This document shows positions 27,496-36,578 of a stretch of DNA of 64,000 nucleotides, piece by piece. How positions within the stretch are numbered: position 1 is the first letter of the stretch; each line of letters begins with the position of its first letter. This DNA is from Marinobacter santoriniensis NKSG1 (GTDB lineage Bacteria; Pseudomonadota; Gammaproteobacteria; Pseudomonadales; Oleiphilaceae), in the NCBI RefSeq assembly GCF_000347775.1, contig NZ_APAT01000017.1:1-64000 (forward strand), in the 5' to 3' direction. The position numbers and the translations under genes were made by a program. Below the pieces are notes generated by a model that was not told the origin of the DNA, ran no database searches, and saw nothing but the letters and a program-made list of their open reading frames with translations.

Positions 27496-28428
27496 TCACT
27501 CACCCTCGGCGGGCGAACCCTTGCGATTCTGCCAGGCATTGATCACCGGCGTCAGCACCGCCACCAGCAGCGCACCCGCCAGAACACCAAACACCCCATC
27601 GGCGAGGAACGGCGTAACGGTCGCCAAGGGCTCGGCCAGTCCCTCCGCGAAATGATGCAGGGCGTCGTATGCCGGCGGCACGCCATGGATGAGAATGCCT
27701 CCGCCCACCAGAAACATGGCGATGGTACCCAGGACCGACAGCGTCTTCATCATCCAGGGCGCGAGCCAGAGAATGCCGCGGCCTGCCCGCTGGGCCAGCT
27801 CACTGTCCTGGCGGGTGAGGTACAAACCGCCATCATCCAGCCTGACGATACCCGCCACCAGACCATAAACCCCCAGCGTAATCATCACCGCCACCAGGCT
27901 CAGAACAAGGAACTGAATGCCGATACTGTGACCGGTCACGGTTCCGAGGGTGATGGTAATGATCTCTGCCGACAGAACGAAGTCTGTCCGTATCGCGCCC
28001 CGGATCTTGTCCTTCTCGATCGCCCTCAGGTCCGTGTCGGGCTTTTCCAGGGCCTTCTGGAGTTCCTCCCGGCGCCCCTGGTCTTCCTTGCCGTGAAGGA
28101 ACCGGTGCGCCACCTTTTCAAAGCCTTCGAAACACAGGAAAGCGCCCCCGATCATCAATAGCGGCGTCACCAGCCAGGGCACGAAATAACTGATCGCTAC
28201 GGCCGCGGGCACCAGAATCGCCTTGTTGACCAGTGACCCTTTGCAGACTGCCCAGACTACCGGCAGTTCCCGGGCCGCCCGGACACCGGTCACCTGCTCG
28301 GCGTTCAGCGCCAGGTCGTCGCCCAGAACGCCCGCGGTCTTCTTGGTCGCGGCTTTGGTCATGAGGGAGACATCGTCCAGGATGGTGGCGATGTCATCGA
28401 TCAGCGCGAGCAGACTGCTTGCGGCCAT
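27496..28428 (-). CDS. DUF808 (YedI family) inner-membrane protein
   Basis: A 310-aa integral membrane protein starting MAASSLLALIDDIATILDDV, with the DUF808 hallmark KTAGVLGDDLALNAEQV. Several hydrophobic segments follow (about 90-115, 170-215, 225-250, 275-300). The family is widespread and functionally uncharacterised; transport has been suggested only on topology. It stands between the rsmE end and the ubiI end with 33 bp downstream of ubiI, so it could be co-transcribed with ubiI. Confidence 0.88.
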   Translation of the reverse strand: MAASSLLALIDDIATILDDVSLMTKAATKKTAGVLGDDLALNAEQVTGVRAARELPVVWAVCKGSLVNKAILVPAAVAISYFVPWLVTPLLMIGGAFLCFEGFEKVAHRFLHGKEDQGRREELQKALEKPDTDLRAIEKDKIRGAIRTDFVLSAEIITITLGTVTGHSIGIQFLVLSLVAVMITLGVYGLVAGIVRLDDGGLYLTRQDSELAQRAGRGILWLAPWMMKTLSVLGTIAMFLVGGGILIHGVPPAYDALHHFAEGLAEPLATVTPFLADGVFGVLAGALLVAVLTPVINAWQNRKGSPAEGE

Positions 28429-28461
28429 AGTAATATCCCTTGTAATCCGGTGGCAGATGAA

Positions 28462-29685
28462 TCAGTCGGCCAGACCCATGGCCTCGACAGCAATGCGGTT
28501 CTTGATAAACGGCATCCGGTCGAACCAGCGCATCCCGGTGTTCCTCAACCAGCGCAGGGGAAGTTCATCACGGGCAAACAACTGCTTGAAGCCTTCCATC
28601 GCGGCCATCATGGTCAGGTTCTCGCCTTTGCGCCGGCGTTGATAACGTGCCAGGACATCAGGGTCGGCCGGAGACAATCCGGCTGCACGGGCGCGTCGCA
28701 GTTCGTCCAGCAGGACCCGCACATCCCCATATCCCAGATTCGCCCCCTGGCCAGCCAGCGGATGGATGGTGTGGGCCGCATCGCCCACCAGCGCCACCCC
28801 CTCGGCAACGTAATCCTTGGCGTGACGCTGGCGCAATGGAAATGCGTAGCGCCGGGAAACCGACTGCACATCGCCCAGCGTCTGTTCGATAGCCCTCTCC
28901 AGCGCCTGCCGGAACGCCTCGTCACCAAGACCCATCAACCGCTGGGCTTCCAGGGTATCCTGGGACCAGACGATGGAACAGAAATGGTCGTCTCCCGCTT
29001 CGTTCAGTAACGGCAGGAACGCCAAAGGCCCGGTGATCGCGAATTTCTGCCAGGCCGTGAACCGGTGCGGTTTCGCCGTTCGGACCGTACAGACAATGGC
29101 CTGCTGGTCGTAGTCCCACTCCCGGGTAGGCAACCCGGCCCACTGGCGCATTCTTGAATGGGCGCCATCGGCGCCGATCACCAGGGCGGCATCCAGGCGA
29201 CGACCGTCCGCCAGCTCCACACCATGGCCGGCCCGCCAGTGCCGTACCTGCTGCCCTTCTTCAAGGACCACGTCGCTGTCCTGCAGGGCACGGTAAAGCG
29301 CGCGCACGACGTTCCGATTTTCTACAATGGTGCCAAGGGACCCGACGTGCAGATCCGCGGCATCGAAATGGATGCGTCCGGTTCCGTCACCATCCCAGAC
29401 GGTCATTTCCCGGTACCGGCAGTGCCTGAGGGACGTCACGCCCTGCCACACGCCGAGCTCCTCCAGCAAACGCTGACTTGCCGTGGAAATGGCGCTGACC
29501 CGCGGTTCGAAATCCTCCACGTCCCGCGCCGGTTCTGGCTCCGCCAGCACCGATGCCTGTGTCGCACCGTCCACGAGGGCGACCCGCCAGCCCTGACGAC
29601 CCAGTCCCAGCGCAACGGCCGAGCCGATCAGGCCACCACCCACAACAACGACGTCGAACTGCGAACTATCCACTGTGCTGTCCAT
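28462..29685 (-). CDS. ubiI: UbiH/UbiF/VisC-family FAD-dependent ubiquinone hydroxylase (UbiI-like)
   Basis: A 407-aa flavin monooxygenase, probably hydroxylating the ubiquinone ring. It has the Rossmann motif VVVGGGLIGSAVALGLG at residues 11-27, ADGAHS in the DG motif and GDAAHTIHPLAGQGANLGYGD (split GD motif, FAD binding). Start ATG at 29685 (MDSTVDSSQF). It overlaps the ubiH stop by 20 bp. The order ygfB-pepP-ubiH-ubiI matches that of Escherichia coli, which supports UbiI over UbiF. Which ring position it acts on cannot be told from sequence. Confidence 0.9.
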   Translation of the reverse strand: MDSTVDSSQFDVVVVGGGLIGSAVALGLGRQGWRVALVDGATQASVLAEPEPARDVEDFEPRVSAISTASQRLLEELGVWQGVTSLRHCRYREMTVWDGDGTGRIHFDAADLHVGSLGTIVENRNVVRALYRALQDSDVVLEEGQQVRHWRAGHGVELADGRRLDAALVIGADGAHSRMRQWAGLPTREWDYDQQAIVCTVRTAKPHRFTAWQKFAITGPLAFLPLLNEAGDDHFCSIVWSQDTLEAQRLMGLGDEAFRQALERAIEQTLGDVQSVSRRYAFPLRQRHAKDYVAEGVALVGDAAHTIHPLAGQGANLGYGDVRVLLDELRRARAAGLSPADPDVLARYQRRRKGENLTMMAAMEGFKQLFARDELPLRWLRNTGMRWFDRMPFIKNRIAVEAMGLAD

Positions 29686-30958
29686 TCGGTACTGTCTTCC
29701 TTCCGGATCGATTCGGGGACGAGAGGACCGGCTTTCGCCCGCCGGTTCCCATGGCCTGCCGGGCAAACCAGCGCTTGGCACCCGGGATCATGTCCAGCCC
29801 GACCAGCCCCGCGTCCCTCGCCGCCGCAACCACAGGCAGCGACTGGCCGAATACCCGTATCAGGGAATCCGAAAAACGTACGGTCTGTTGCCAGTCCTGG
29901 CGATGATGCTGCTCATATCCACCGAGCACCGACAGTTCCCCAAGCGAGCGCCCCTGCTCATGGGCGTTCCGGAACTGCTCCACCAGCGTCATCAATCCAC
30001 GCAGAGCGAGGTTGAAGCCCTGTCCGGCCACCGGATGCAGGGCATGGGCGGCGTTGCCCACCAGCGCCACACCGGAACGAACAGGAGCATCCACCGTGGT
30101 CAACGCCAGTGGATAGTGATGACACTCGCCAATCCGGATGAAACGCCCGAGGCGCCAGCCAAACCGCTCCTGCAAACGCTGACAACGGCCTTCATCCGAT
30201 AACGCCAGAACCTCCTCCAGCGCCTCGTCGCTCAGTGTCCATACCAGCGCGGACTGATGCCCCGGCTCGCCCGGGGAATCATGGGGCAACAGGGCCATGG
30301 GCCCGGAATCGGTAAAGCGCTCATACGCCGTAAAACGGTGAGACTCGCTGGTGGTCACGTTGGCGATCAGGGCGTTCTGACCGTAGTGTTCGGTATGGGT
30401 GACAAAGCCGAGCTTTTCCCGCAAGCCGGAGCGTCCGCCGTCGGCCACGACCAGACACTGACCGGTCAGTGTCTGCTGCTCGCCCTGCTCCCGGATGGTG
30501 ACCTCCACACCGGACTCCGTGGGCATCATGTCCAGTACTTCCGCCGGCGCACGCCACCGGACCGATGTATCCTGAAGCGCCCGCATCAGGCAAAGCCCCA
30601 TCCAGCGATTGTCCGCGACGTAGCCGAGGGCATCCTGGTGATGATCCCGGGCGTGCAGCCGGGTTGCGCCGAACCGGCCACGATCCGATACGTGAATATG
30701 ACGAATGGGTGTGGCATGGCGGGACAGCTCCGGCCAGAGCCCGAGCGCATCAAAAATCAGCCGGGAGCCCCAGGCAAGTGCGGTGGAACGCGCGTCGTAA
30801 CTGGGCTGGTAATCGGCCGGCAAGGCCTCCGGCGACAGGGGAAAGGTTTCCACCACCGTTACCCGCAATGTCGGGACCTCACGAGCCAGTGCCAGCGCCA
30901 GCGTGGCACCGGCCAGTCCGCCGCCGGCAATGATGAGATCGGTATCGGTTCGGTCCAC
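29666..30958 (-). CDS. ubiH: 2-octaprenyl-6-methoxyphenol hydroxylase UbiH
   Basis: A 430-aa FAD monooxygenase of ubiquinone synthesis. Motifs: LIIAGGGLAGATLALALA (residues 8-25), VVADGGRSGLR in the middle and VGNAAHALHPVAGQGFNL near residue 305. It starts at GTG 30958, 4 bp after the pepP stop, and its end overlaps ubiI. The C-terminus has a Pro/Arg-rich tail, slightly longer than usual. Assigned as ubiH because it directly follows pepP. Confidence 0.92.
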   Translation of the reverse strand: MDRTDTDLIIAGGGLAGATLALALAREVPTLRVTVVETFPLSPEALPADYQPSYDARSTALAWGSRLIFDALGLWPELSRHATPIRHIHVSDRGRFGATRLHARDHHQDALGYVADNRWMGLCLMRALQDTSVRWRAPAEVLDMMPTESGVEVTIREQGEQQTLTGQCLVVADGGRSGLREKLGFVTHTEHYGQNALIANVTTSESHRFTAYERFTDSGPMALLPHDSPGEPGHQSALVWTLSDEALEEVLALSDEGRCQRLQERFGWRLGRFIRIGECHHYPLALTTVDAPVRSGVALVGNAAHALHPVAGQGFNLALRGLMTLVEQFRNAHEQGRSLGELSVLGGYEQHHRQDWQQTVRFSDSLIRVFGQSLPVVAAARDAGLVGLDMIPGAKRWFARQAMGTGGRKPVLSSPNRSGRKTVPNGQHSG

Positions 30959-30962
30959 GGTG

Positions 30963-32282
30963 TCAGCCCGCCATCAGCGCTTCGATATCGGCAATGGCCT
31001 TGGGAGCGTCGTCGGTCAGCACACGACAGCCCTCCTTCGTGACCACCACGTCGTCTTCGATCCGGATACCGATGCCACGCCACTTCTCATCCACGCTGGT
31101 GTTGTCCGGTGCCACGTACAGCCCCGGCTCCACGGTCAGAGCCATACCCGGCTCCAGCTGGCGCCAGGCATCTCCGATGCGGTAATCGCCCACATCGTGC
31201 ACATCCAGCCCGAGCCAGTGCCCGGTTCGGTGCATGAAAAACGGTTTGTAGGCTTCGTCGGCAATGGCGTCGTCAACGGTGCCGGACAGCAGGCCCAGAT
31301 CGATCAGCCCCTGGGTCAGCACCCGGAGCGCGGCCTCGTGTGGATGGTTCCAGTGGTTACCGGGACGAACCGCTTCGATCGCCTCGTACTGGGCCGCCAG
31401 TACCACTTCATAGAGTGCTCGCTGCTCCGGACTGAAGCGGCCACTGACCGGAAACGTGCGGGTAATATCCGATGCATAGCACTCGAATTCACAGCCGGCA
31501 TCGATCAGAACCAGGTCGCCCTCTTTTAGAGGCGCGCTGTTCTCGATGTAATGCAGGATGCAGCCGTTGGCACCACCACCGACAATCGATGGATAGGCAG
31601 TGGAACGAGCCCCATGCTCCATGAACGTGTGGATCAGCGTGGCTTCCAGGTTGTATTCGTAACCGCCCTGACGGGCCCGCCGCATGGCGTTGCAGTGGGC
31701 CTCGGCGCTGATCTTGCCAGCCTTGGCCATGACCCGTATCTCGCCGGCACTCTTGTACAGCCGCAGGTCATGCAACAGGTGCTCGAGCGCGACAAATTCA
31801 CCCGGCGGGTGGGCTCCGGTGCGTACTTTACTGCGAATGGTCTTCACCCATTCCATGACCCGGTGATCCAGTCCCTGGTCCTTGCCCAGCGGGTAGTAGA
31901 CGCGGCTTCGTCCTTCGATCATACCCGGCAGGATGTCATCGATATCCGAGATCGGGAACGCGTCGTCCAGGCCGTATTGCTCGATGGCGCCTTCCGGTCC
32001 GCACAGGAGGCCGTCCCAGAGCTCTTTCTCGGGATGACGTTCCTTGCAGAACAGTACGGCTTCACCGTGCTCCCGGCCCGGAATCAGGGCCAGTACCGCC
32101 TCCGGCTCTCCAAAACCGGTCAGGTACTGAAAATCGCTGTCCTGGCGGAACGGGTGCAGGACATCGCGGTTTCGGACCCGTTCGGGCGCGGAGGGAAGAA
32201 TGGCAATGCTGTCCGGCGCCATCCGCTCCATCAGCTTCCGGCGACGCTCGGCAAACTCCTTAACGGCTATCATGGACGACAT
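30963..32282 (-). CDS. pepP: Xaa-Pro aminopeptidase PepP
   Basis: A 439-aa M24B metalloprotease releasing N-terminal residues next to proline. It has an N-terminal aminopeptidase-P domain (about 5-145) and a C-terminal pita-bread domain. Metal ligands seen are the Asp pair in DAGCEFECYASDITRTFPV, the His in HRTGHWLGLDVHD and Glu residues in TVEPGLYV and GIGIRIEDDV. The start ATG at 32282 has GGGAG upstream. Between ygfB and ubiH on the same strand, as in E. coli. Confidence 0.95.
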   Translation of the reverse strand: MSSMIAVKEFAERRRKLMERMAPDSIAILPSAPERVRNRDVLHPFRQDSDFQYLTGFGEPEAVLALIPGREHGEAVLFCKERHPEKELWDGLLCGPEGAIEQYGLDDAFPISDIDDILPGMIEGRSRVYYPLGKDQGLDHRVMEWVKTIRSKVRTGAHPPGEFVALEHLLHDLRLYKSAGEIRVMAKAGKISAEAHCNAMRRARQGGYEYNLEATLIHTFMEHGARSTAYPSIVGGGANGCILHYIENSAPLKEGDLVLIDAGCEFECYASDITRTFPVSGRFSPEQRALYEVVLAAQYEAIEAVRPGNHWNHPHEAALRVLTQGLIDLGLLSGTVDDAIADEAYKPFFMHRTGHWLGLDVHDVGDYRIGDAWRQLEPGMALTVEPGLYVAPDNTSVDEKWRGIGIRIEDDVVVTKEGCRVLTDDAPKAIADIEALMAG

Positions 32283-32307
32283 GGGCTCTCCCGTGGTCAG
32301 ACCCGGC

Positions 32308-32910
32308 TCAATGCAGGGTCGGTGAATCAGTGGCGGGCTTCTGCGGGGCGTTGAATTCGGTAAACACCGCCAGGGCCCCCAACCGGATGTATTCGGTAAT
32401 TTCAAGCAACTGCTGCTCGCTCTCTTCGTCCGCTTCCTCGTCGTCGGACAACTGGCTGATGGCGACCATGTCCTCGATCAGCTCACGGATTTCATCGGGC
32501 GCCTGGCCAAGGGATTCCCCTGCCGCCAGAGCCATGCCTTCAAGAAACCCGCGGACCCACGCCACCAGTGCCTCCAGCCGCTGCTCGATGGCGTAGTCAT
32601 CATCCGGCAACAGGGGATGGAAACTCATGTCCGCAGACTGAAGAAGCGCCAGTGTCTGTTCATAGGCCCGATTCATGAACGGAGCCAGATCCTCCGAGTC
32701 CTCGGCGGTCTGCTCGGGCAATCCCATGTGTTCGCAGACCATGGCCAGCCAGTCGTTCTCCTCAATACGGGCGCCGGCCGCCAGGCGACCACAAAGAACG
32801 CCATGAAGCTCGGACGGATGACTGAATGCCTGATGGGCCGTAAAGACATTGGCCCACCGTTCGAATTCCGCGGCCCGTGCGGCCCCGGATGAGACGTCGG
32901 ATTCTGACAT
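32308..32910 (-). CDS. ygfB: UPF0149 (YgfB) family protein
   Basis: A 200-aa acidic helical protein; SELHGVLCGRLAAG and AWVRGFLEGMALA are family marks. YgfB homologues sit upstream of pepP-ubiH in many gammaproteobacteria; in Pseudomonas aeruginosa YgfB modulates AlpA-dependent gene expression, but the general role is unclear. Start ATG at 32910 (MSESDVS). First gene of the minus-strand ygfB-pepP-ubiH-ubiI unit, divergent from the zapA unit. Confidence 0.9.
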   Translation of the reverse strand: MSESDVSSGAARAAEFERWANVFTAHQAFSHPSELHGVLCGRLAAGARIEENDWLAMVCEHMGLPEQTAEDSEDLAPFMNRAYEQTLALLQSADMSFHPLLPDDDYAIEQRLEALVAWVRGFLEGMALAAGESLGQAPDEIRELIEDMVAISQLSDDEEADEESEQQLLEITEYIRLGALAVFTEFNAPQKPATDSPTLH

Positions 32911-33060
32911 TGAGCACAAAAATCCTGTATCGCTGAGTGAAGGCCCTATCCTAGCATTCGGGGCGCCACAAGGCACTCGGGGCGTGGCCCGGCCTCCTCA
33001 TTCGCAACCCTGCCAACGGTGATCCCTGTCACGCCCGCGAGGCCATGACAAGCCTGTAAA

Positions 33061-33089
33061 TTGACCGACTTACCATCCACACTTATAGT
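33061..33089 (+). promoter_or_regulatory. Sigma-70 promoter of the zapA operon
   Basis: TTGACC (33061-33066), exact 17-bp spacer, TATAGT (33084-33089), 36 bp before the first ATG. Near-consensus elements with ideal spacing. Confidence 0.75.
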
Positions 33090-33124
33090 TGTTTGGATTC
33101 ATAACAAACGATGCTGGGCACGCC

Positions 33125-33331
33125 ATGGAACAGTCCGAAGTACAGGCCTTAGCGGACAAGTTGGACAAGCTGATTGAACGCTGCCAGAAGCTGGAGCGTG
33201 ATAATGCCATGCTGCGGGATCTGCAGGACGACTGGAACCGAGAACGCGCCCAGTTAATGCACAAGAACGATCTTGCCAAAAACAAGATTGAAGCCATGAT
33301 CGGCCGCCTTCGAGCGCTGGAGCACCACTGA
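33125..33331 (+). CDS. TIGR02449-family small coiled-coil protein
   Basis: A 68-aa, strongly helical, charged protein with a heptad-like pattern across almost its whole length (ALADKLDKLIERCQKLERDN onward). It belongs to the short family regularly placed just before zapA, likely a coiled-coil cell-division accessory (ZapB-like in size), though this is unproven. Start ATG at 33125. Its stop overlaps the zapA ATG by one base, so expression is coupled. Confidence 0.82.
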   Translation: MEQSEVQALADKLDKLIERCQKLERDNAMLRDLQDDWNRERAQLMHKNDLAKNKIEAMIGRLRALEHH

Positions 33332-33627
33332 TGTCACAGCAACCCGCCACCGTTGAGGTGAAGATTCTCGACAAGGAATACCTGGTTGCCTGCCCGGATG
33401 AAGAGCGGGACGCACTCTTGCGCGCCGCCCGGCACCTCGATCAGAAAATGCGTGAGATCCGGTCCAGTGGCAAGGTGTTCGGCGTTGAACGCATCGCCGT
33501 GATGGCGGCGCTGAACATCACCCATGAACTCCTCGAACAGGATTCCATGTCCGACGCCACGAGCTCCATCCTGAAAGCGATGGACGGCAAGCTTGACCAG
33601 GCCCTTGGGGACAATTCCGGACACTGA
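33331..33627 (+). CDS. zapA: Cell division protein ZapA
   Basis: A 98-aa protein that bundles FtsZ filaments at midcell. It has an N-terminal beta region (VEVKILDKEYLVACPDEERD) and a C-terminal coiled coil (VFGVERIAVMAALNITHELL). ATG overlaps the upstream stop. Located just before the 6S RNA gene, the usual gammaproteobacterial arrangement. Confidence 0.94.
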   Translation: MSQQPATVEVKILDKEYLVACPDEERDALLRAARHLDQKMREIRSSGKVFGVERIAVMAALNITHELLEQDSMSDATSSILKAMDGKLDQALGDNSGH

Positions 33628-33641
33628 TCCGGAATCAGGTG

Positions 33642-33672
33642 TTGCAATCCGCCCCGGAGCTACCCGTATAAT
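33642..33672 (+). promoter_or_regulatory. 6S RNA promoter
   Basis: Perfect -10 TATAAT (33667-33672) with TTGCAA (33642-33647) at a slightly long 19-bp spacing. It lies 8-10 bp before the predicted 6S RNA 5' end. Confidence 0.65.
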
Positions 33673-33679
33673 GGGATCA

Positions 33680-33860
33680 ACTTCCTGGGCTGTTCGCGAT
33701 GGTCGGATACGTCCTCGAGCCGATGCGCACTACCCAGGTGGCTACTTCAGGGCATTGTGAGCACGTCCCCTTACGGGGAAAGCCTAATATGTCACAGCGG
33801 CCACCGACCTTGAACTTTGGGTTCAAGGGCCACATCCGATAACGGCAGCCCGGGAAGCTT
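33680..33860 (+). ncRNA. ssrS: 6S RNA
   Basis: About 180 nt between zapA and the formyltetrahydrofolate cyclo-ligase gene, the conserved ssrS location. The ends pair: CTTCCTGGGCTG at 33681-33692 with CAGCCCGGGAAG at 33846-33857. The characteristic 3' strand CCTTGAACTTTGGGTTCAAGG and GTGAGCA-type central region are present. 6S RNA mimics an open promoter and sequesters sigma-70 polymerase in stationary phase. Exact ends are estimated from the terminal stem. Confidence 0.9.
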
Positions 33861-33864
33861 TATT

Positions 33865-34500
33865 TTGACCAGGTTTATCGCCCCACAACCGTTCGAATCC
33901 CATCCCGACACACTGAACCGAAGCCAGCTTCGCAAGCACCTGCGGGCCCAACGACAGGCGCTGACGTTTGAGCAGCAGATGCAGGCATCGGAATATCTCG
34001 CACTGAATCTTCTGAAGAATCCGGATCTCCACCGGGCAAAGCATATTGCAATCTATCTGCCCAATGACGGGGAGATCGATCCTCATCTGTTCATGGATAT
34101 TGCCAGGCGTAAAGGGGCACATTTCTACCTGCCGGTGCTGCATCCGATTCATAACGGAAAACTGGTATTCAGCCCGTATCGGGACGGCGTCATGCTCCAC
34201 GCGAATCGCTTTGGCATCCCGGAACCGGACTTCAGCAAAGGGTTGAAGCGGCCGCCATGGGCGCTGGACGCAGTGCTGTTCCCGCTGGTGGGATTCGACG
34301 AAAATGGTGGACGTCTGGGAATGGGAGGCGGATTCTACGATCGGACATTCGCCTTCAGCCGTTCAAGGCCGAGACTGGCCCCGAAACTGATCGGGCTGGC
34401 GCATGATTTTCAGAGGGTAAAGAAGCTTCCGACGGAACCCTGGGATGTCCCGCTGCACAGTGTGGTCACCGACCGGCGTTGTTACCGGTTCAGACCGTGA
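33865..34500 (+). CDS. 5-formyltetrahydrofolate cyclo-ligase
   Basis: A roughly 211-aa enzyme (YgfA family) converting 5-formyl-THF to 5,10-methenyl-THF with ATP. Family motifs are the basic RSQLRKHLRAQRQAL near the start, IAIYLPNDGEIDP and GRLGMGGGFYDRTFAF (ATP/Mg site). No ATG lies in the N-terminal region. The TTG at 33865, just after the 6S RNA and preceded by GGGAAG, is chosen. A CTG nearer RSQLRK is an alternative. Its 3' end overlaps a small antiparallel gene by 19 bp. Confidence 0.9.
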   Translation: MTRFIAPQPFESHPDTLNRSQLRKHLRAQRQALTFEQQMQASEYLALNLLKNPDLHRAKHIAIYLPNDGEIDPHLFMDIARRKGAHFYLPVLHPIHNGKLVFSPYRDGVMLHANRFGIPEPDFSKGLKRPPWALDAVLFPLVGFDENGGRLGMGGGFYDRTFAFSRSRPRLAPKLIGLAHDFQRVKKLPTEPWDVPLHSVVTDRRCYRFRP

Positions 34501-34646
34501 GCCTCGCCTTGCACGGAGCCAATGGTCACAGTGTTCTCAACCTGGGGCTTGTCTTCTGAGGCGTGGATGGAAGTAAATCCGGTAATCACAAGGCCGACAG
34601 CAAAAATCAGCACAATGGCTTTCAGGATGTCAGGCTTGCCGCCCAT
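34482..34646 (-). CDS. Small membrane or exported protein of 54 residues, unknown
   Basis: An ATG at 34646 with AAGGAA 8 nt upstream opens a 54-codon frame. After MGGKPDILKA it has a hydrophobic segment of about 17 residues (IVLIFAVGLVITGF) and then a polar tail rich in Glu, Val and Gln. It could be a signal peptide cleaved near SIHASED or a single-pass membrane anchor. The stop falls inside the 3' end of the cyclo-ligase gene (antiparallel). I do not recognise a family. Support is the good ribosome site, the typical membrane-protein composition and placement in an otherwise empty gap. Confidence 0.55.
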   Translation of the reverse strand: MGGKPDILKAIVLIFAVGLVITGFTSIHASEDKPQVENTVTIGSVQGEAHGLNR

Positions 34647-34797
34647 GGTTGGTGTTCCTTCAGACTCAGGTGGTAATTAATTGGAAAATCAGTCAGCTAT
34701 TCTTGATTTCAAGAATTAGACGAAAGACTAACACGCAATCACCATTTTACAATTTTTGACGGATTAAACTTAGTTAAGAATTGAGGTCGCGCCCGGA

Positions 34798-34903
34798 GCA
34801 TGGCGGGGCAAGGCTTCCGACACACGCTCAAGCACGTCCCTGTGGCGCTTGAGCTCCGCCATCCATGGCTCCGCACAGTATCGGAAGCCTTGCCCCGCCA
34901 TGC
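34798..34903. repeat. Long-armed hairpin element, copy 1
   Basis: Perfect 23-bp arms (34798-34820 and 34881-34903) enclose a 60-nt loop. The loop contains CACGTCCCTGTGGCGC and GCTCCGCCATCCATGGCT, a core shared with the elements at 38552 and 38730, while the arm sequence is unique to this copy. It lies 12 bp past the ilvA stop and may act as its terminator. Confidence 0.8.
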
Positions 34904-34915
34904 GCCTGCCTCGGG

Positions 34916-36451
34916 TTATTTCGCGCTTCCGTTGCCGGCTCCGAGAAACAGACGATAGGCTTCATTTTCCGTCATGTCTTCGTACCGGAAGCCAACCTTA
35001 TCGAGCATCTTCTCGAAATCCTGCTCTTCGCCGTCGCTGACCTGAGCCCCCAACAGCACCCGACTGTAGGCAGCGCCGTGGTTCCGATAATGGAACATGG
35101 AAATGTTCCACCGGGTGCCCAGTGACATCAGGAACTTGAGCAACGCACCTGGACGCTCCGGAAACTCGAACTGGTAGACCTTTTCATTGCTGATGCTCGG
35201 TGCGTGACCGCCCACCATGTGTCGAATGTGCTGTTTCGCCAGATCGCTGTCGGTCAGGTCGACCACGGAATAACCGGTCTCACGGAGTTCCTGGACCAGC
35301 TCGTCCCGACCATAGCCACCGGCCTGGATCTGGATTCCAACAAAGATGACTGCATTTTGCGCGTCCGAGTATCGGTAGTTGAACTCGGTGATACTGCGCT
35401 TGTGCAGGGCATTGATGAAGGTTTTGAACGCGCCCGGCTTCTCCGGAATCGTCACCGCGAGGATGGCCTCACGCTGTTCACCAATCTCGGTACGCTCGGA
35501 GATGTAGCGCAGGCGGTCAAAATTCATATTGGCGCCACTGAGAACCGCTGCGAGATTCTCCCCTTCCAGCTGTTCCCGCTGGACGTATTTCTTCAGGCCG
35601 GCCACCGAGAGGGCACCGGCCGGCTCGGCGATCGAGCGGGTATCCTCGAAGACATCCTTGATCGCGGCACAGATCTCATCGGTAGAGACGGTGATCACCT
35701 CATCCACATTGTCCTTGCAAATTTTCCAGGGTTCCTCACCAATCTGGCGGACGGCCACGCCGTCGGCAAAGATGCCGACTTCATCCAGAATGACCCGCTC
35801 GCCCGCCTTCATCGCGGCCTGCAGGCAGTTCGAATCCTCCGGCTCCACACCAATGACCTTGATCTCTGGCCGAAGGTATTTGATGTAGGCCGCCATACCG
35901 GCAACCAGACCACCGCCGCCTACCGGAATGAACACCGCATGCAGCGGGTGGGAAAACTGCCACATCATCTCCATGGCCACCGTACCCTGCCCGGCAATCA
36001 CATCCGGATCATCAAAGGGCGGAATGTAGGTGTACCCGTGTTTGCGGATCAGCTCCTGGGCATGGGCTGCGGCTTCGTCAAACGCATCACCCTTGAGCAC
36101 CACTTTTGCGCCACGGTCACGGACCGATTTTACCTTGATGTCCGGAGTGGTCTGGGGCATCACGATCACGGCCTTGATGCCCAGCTCTTTGGCCGACATG
36201 GCCACGCCCTGTGCGTGGTTGCCGGCGGAGGCACAAATGACACCCTTGGCTTTCTGTTCCTCGGAAAGCTGGGCAATCCGGTTATACGCACCACGAATCT
36301 TGAAGGAGAACACCGGCTGAAGGTCTTCGCGCTTGAGCAGAATGTTGTTTTCAAAACGCTTGGACAGGCTACGGGCTTCAGTCAGGGGTGTTTCGATCGC
36401 CACGTCATAGACGCGCGCATCGAGTATCTTCTTGATATAGCGTTGCGGCAT
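34916..36451 (-). CDS. ilvA: Threonine ammonia-lyase, biosynthetic (IlvA)
   Basis: A 511-aa PLP enzyme deaminating threonine to 2-oxobutyrate, the first step of isoleucine synthesis. The PLP Lys is in FSFKIRGAYNRI (about residue 58) and the phosphate loop is VGGGGLVAGMA. Two C-terminal ACT-like domains (about 325-505) provide isoleucine/valine feedback, so this is the anabolic form. The start is the ATG at 36451 (MPQRYIKKIL); longer readings lack family similarity. It is divergent from rpiA with a 127-bp shared promoter region. Confidence 0.95.
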   Translation of the reverse strand: MPQRYIKKILDARVYDVAIETPLTEARSLSKRFENNILLKREDLQPVFSFKIRGAYNRIAQLSEEQKAKGVICASAGNHAQGVAMSAKELGIKAVIVMPQTTPDIKVKSVRDRGAKVVLKGDAFDEAAAHAQELIRKHGYTYIPPFDDPDVIAGQGTVAMEMMWQFSHPLHAVFIPVGGGGLVAGMAAYIKYLRPEIKVIGVEPEDSNCLQAAMKAGERVILDEVGIFADGVAVRQIGEEPWKICKDNVDEVITVSTDEICAAIKDVFEDTRSIAEPAGALSVAGLKKYVQREQLEGENLAAVLSGANMNFDRLRYISERTEIGEQREAILAVTIPEKPGAFKTFINALHKRSITEFNYRYSDAQNAVIFVGIQIQAGGYGRDELVQELRETGYSVVDLTDSDLAKQHIRHMVGGHAPSISNEKVYQFEFPERPGALLKFLMSLGTRWNISMFHYRNHGAAYSRVLLGAQVSDGEEQDFEKMLDKVGFRYEDMTENEAYRLFLGAGNGSAK

Positions 36452-36543
36452 TGTGGTTCCGGTCAGTTGATGAGTGTGCGAAGAAAACCCACAGTGTAGA
36501 AAGTTTGCACGGCAGCCGTCTATAAGCACACCGCCCAGACGGC

Positions 36544-36549
36544 TATAAT
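36544..36549 (+). promoter_or_regulatory. Candidate -10 element of rpiA
   Basis: A perfect TATAAT 29 bp before the rpiA ATG. No good -35 hexamer is seen at 16-18 bp, so either the -35 is degenerate or an activator is used. Confidence 0.45.
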
Positions 36550-36578
36550 GTCTGAAATTTCCCAATCCGGAGCCAGAC

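Noticed and set aside
34821..34880. Short ATG-GAT-GGC frames conserved in the hairpin cores
   Set aside because: The frames run into unrelated arm sequence in each copy, lack ribosome sites and vary in length; conservation is of DNA/RNA, not protein.
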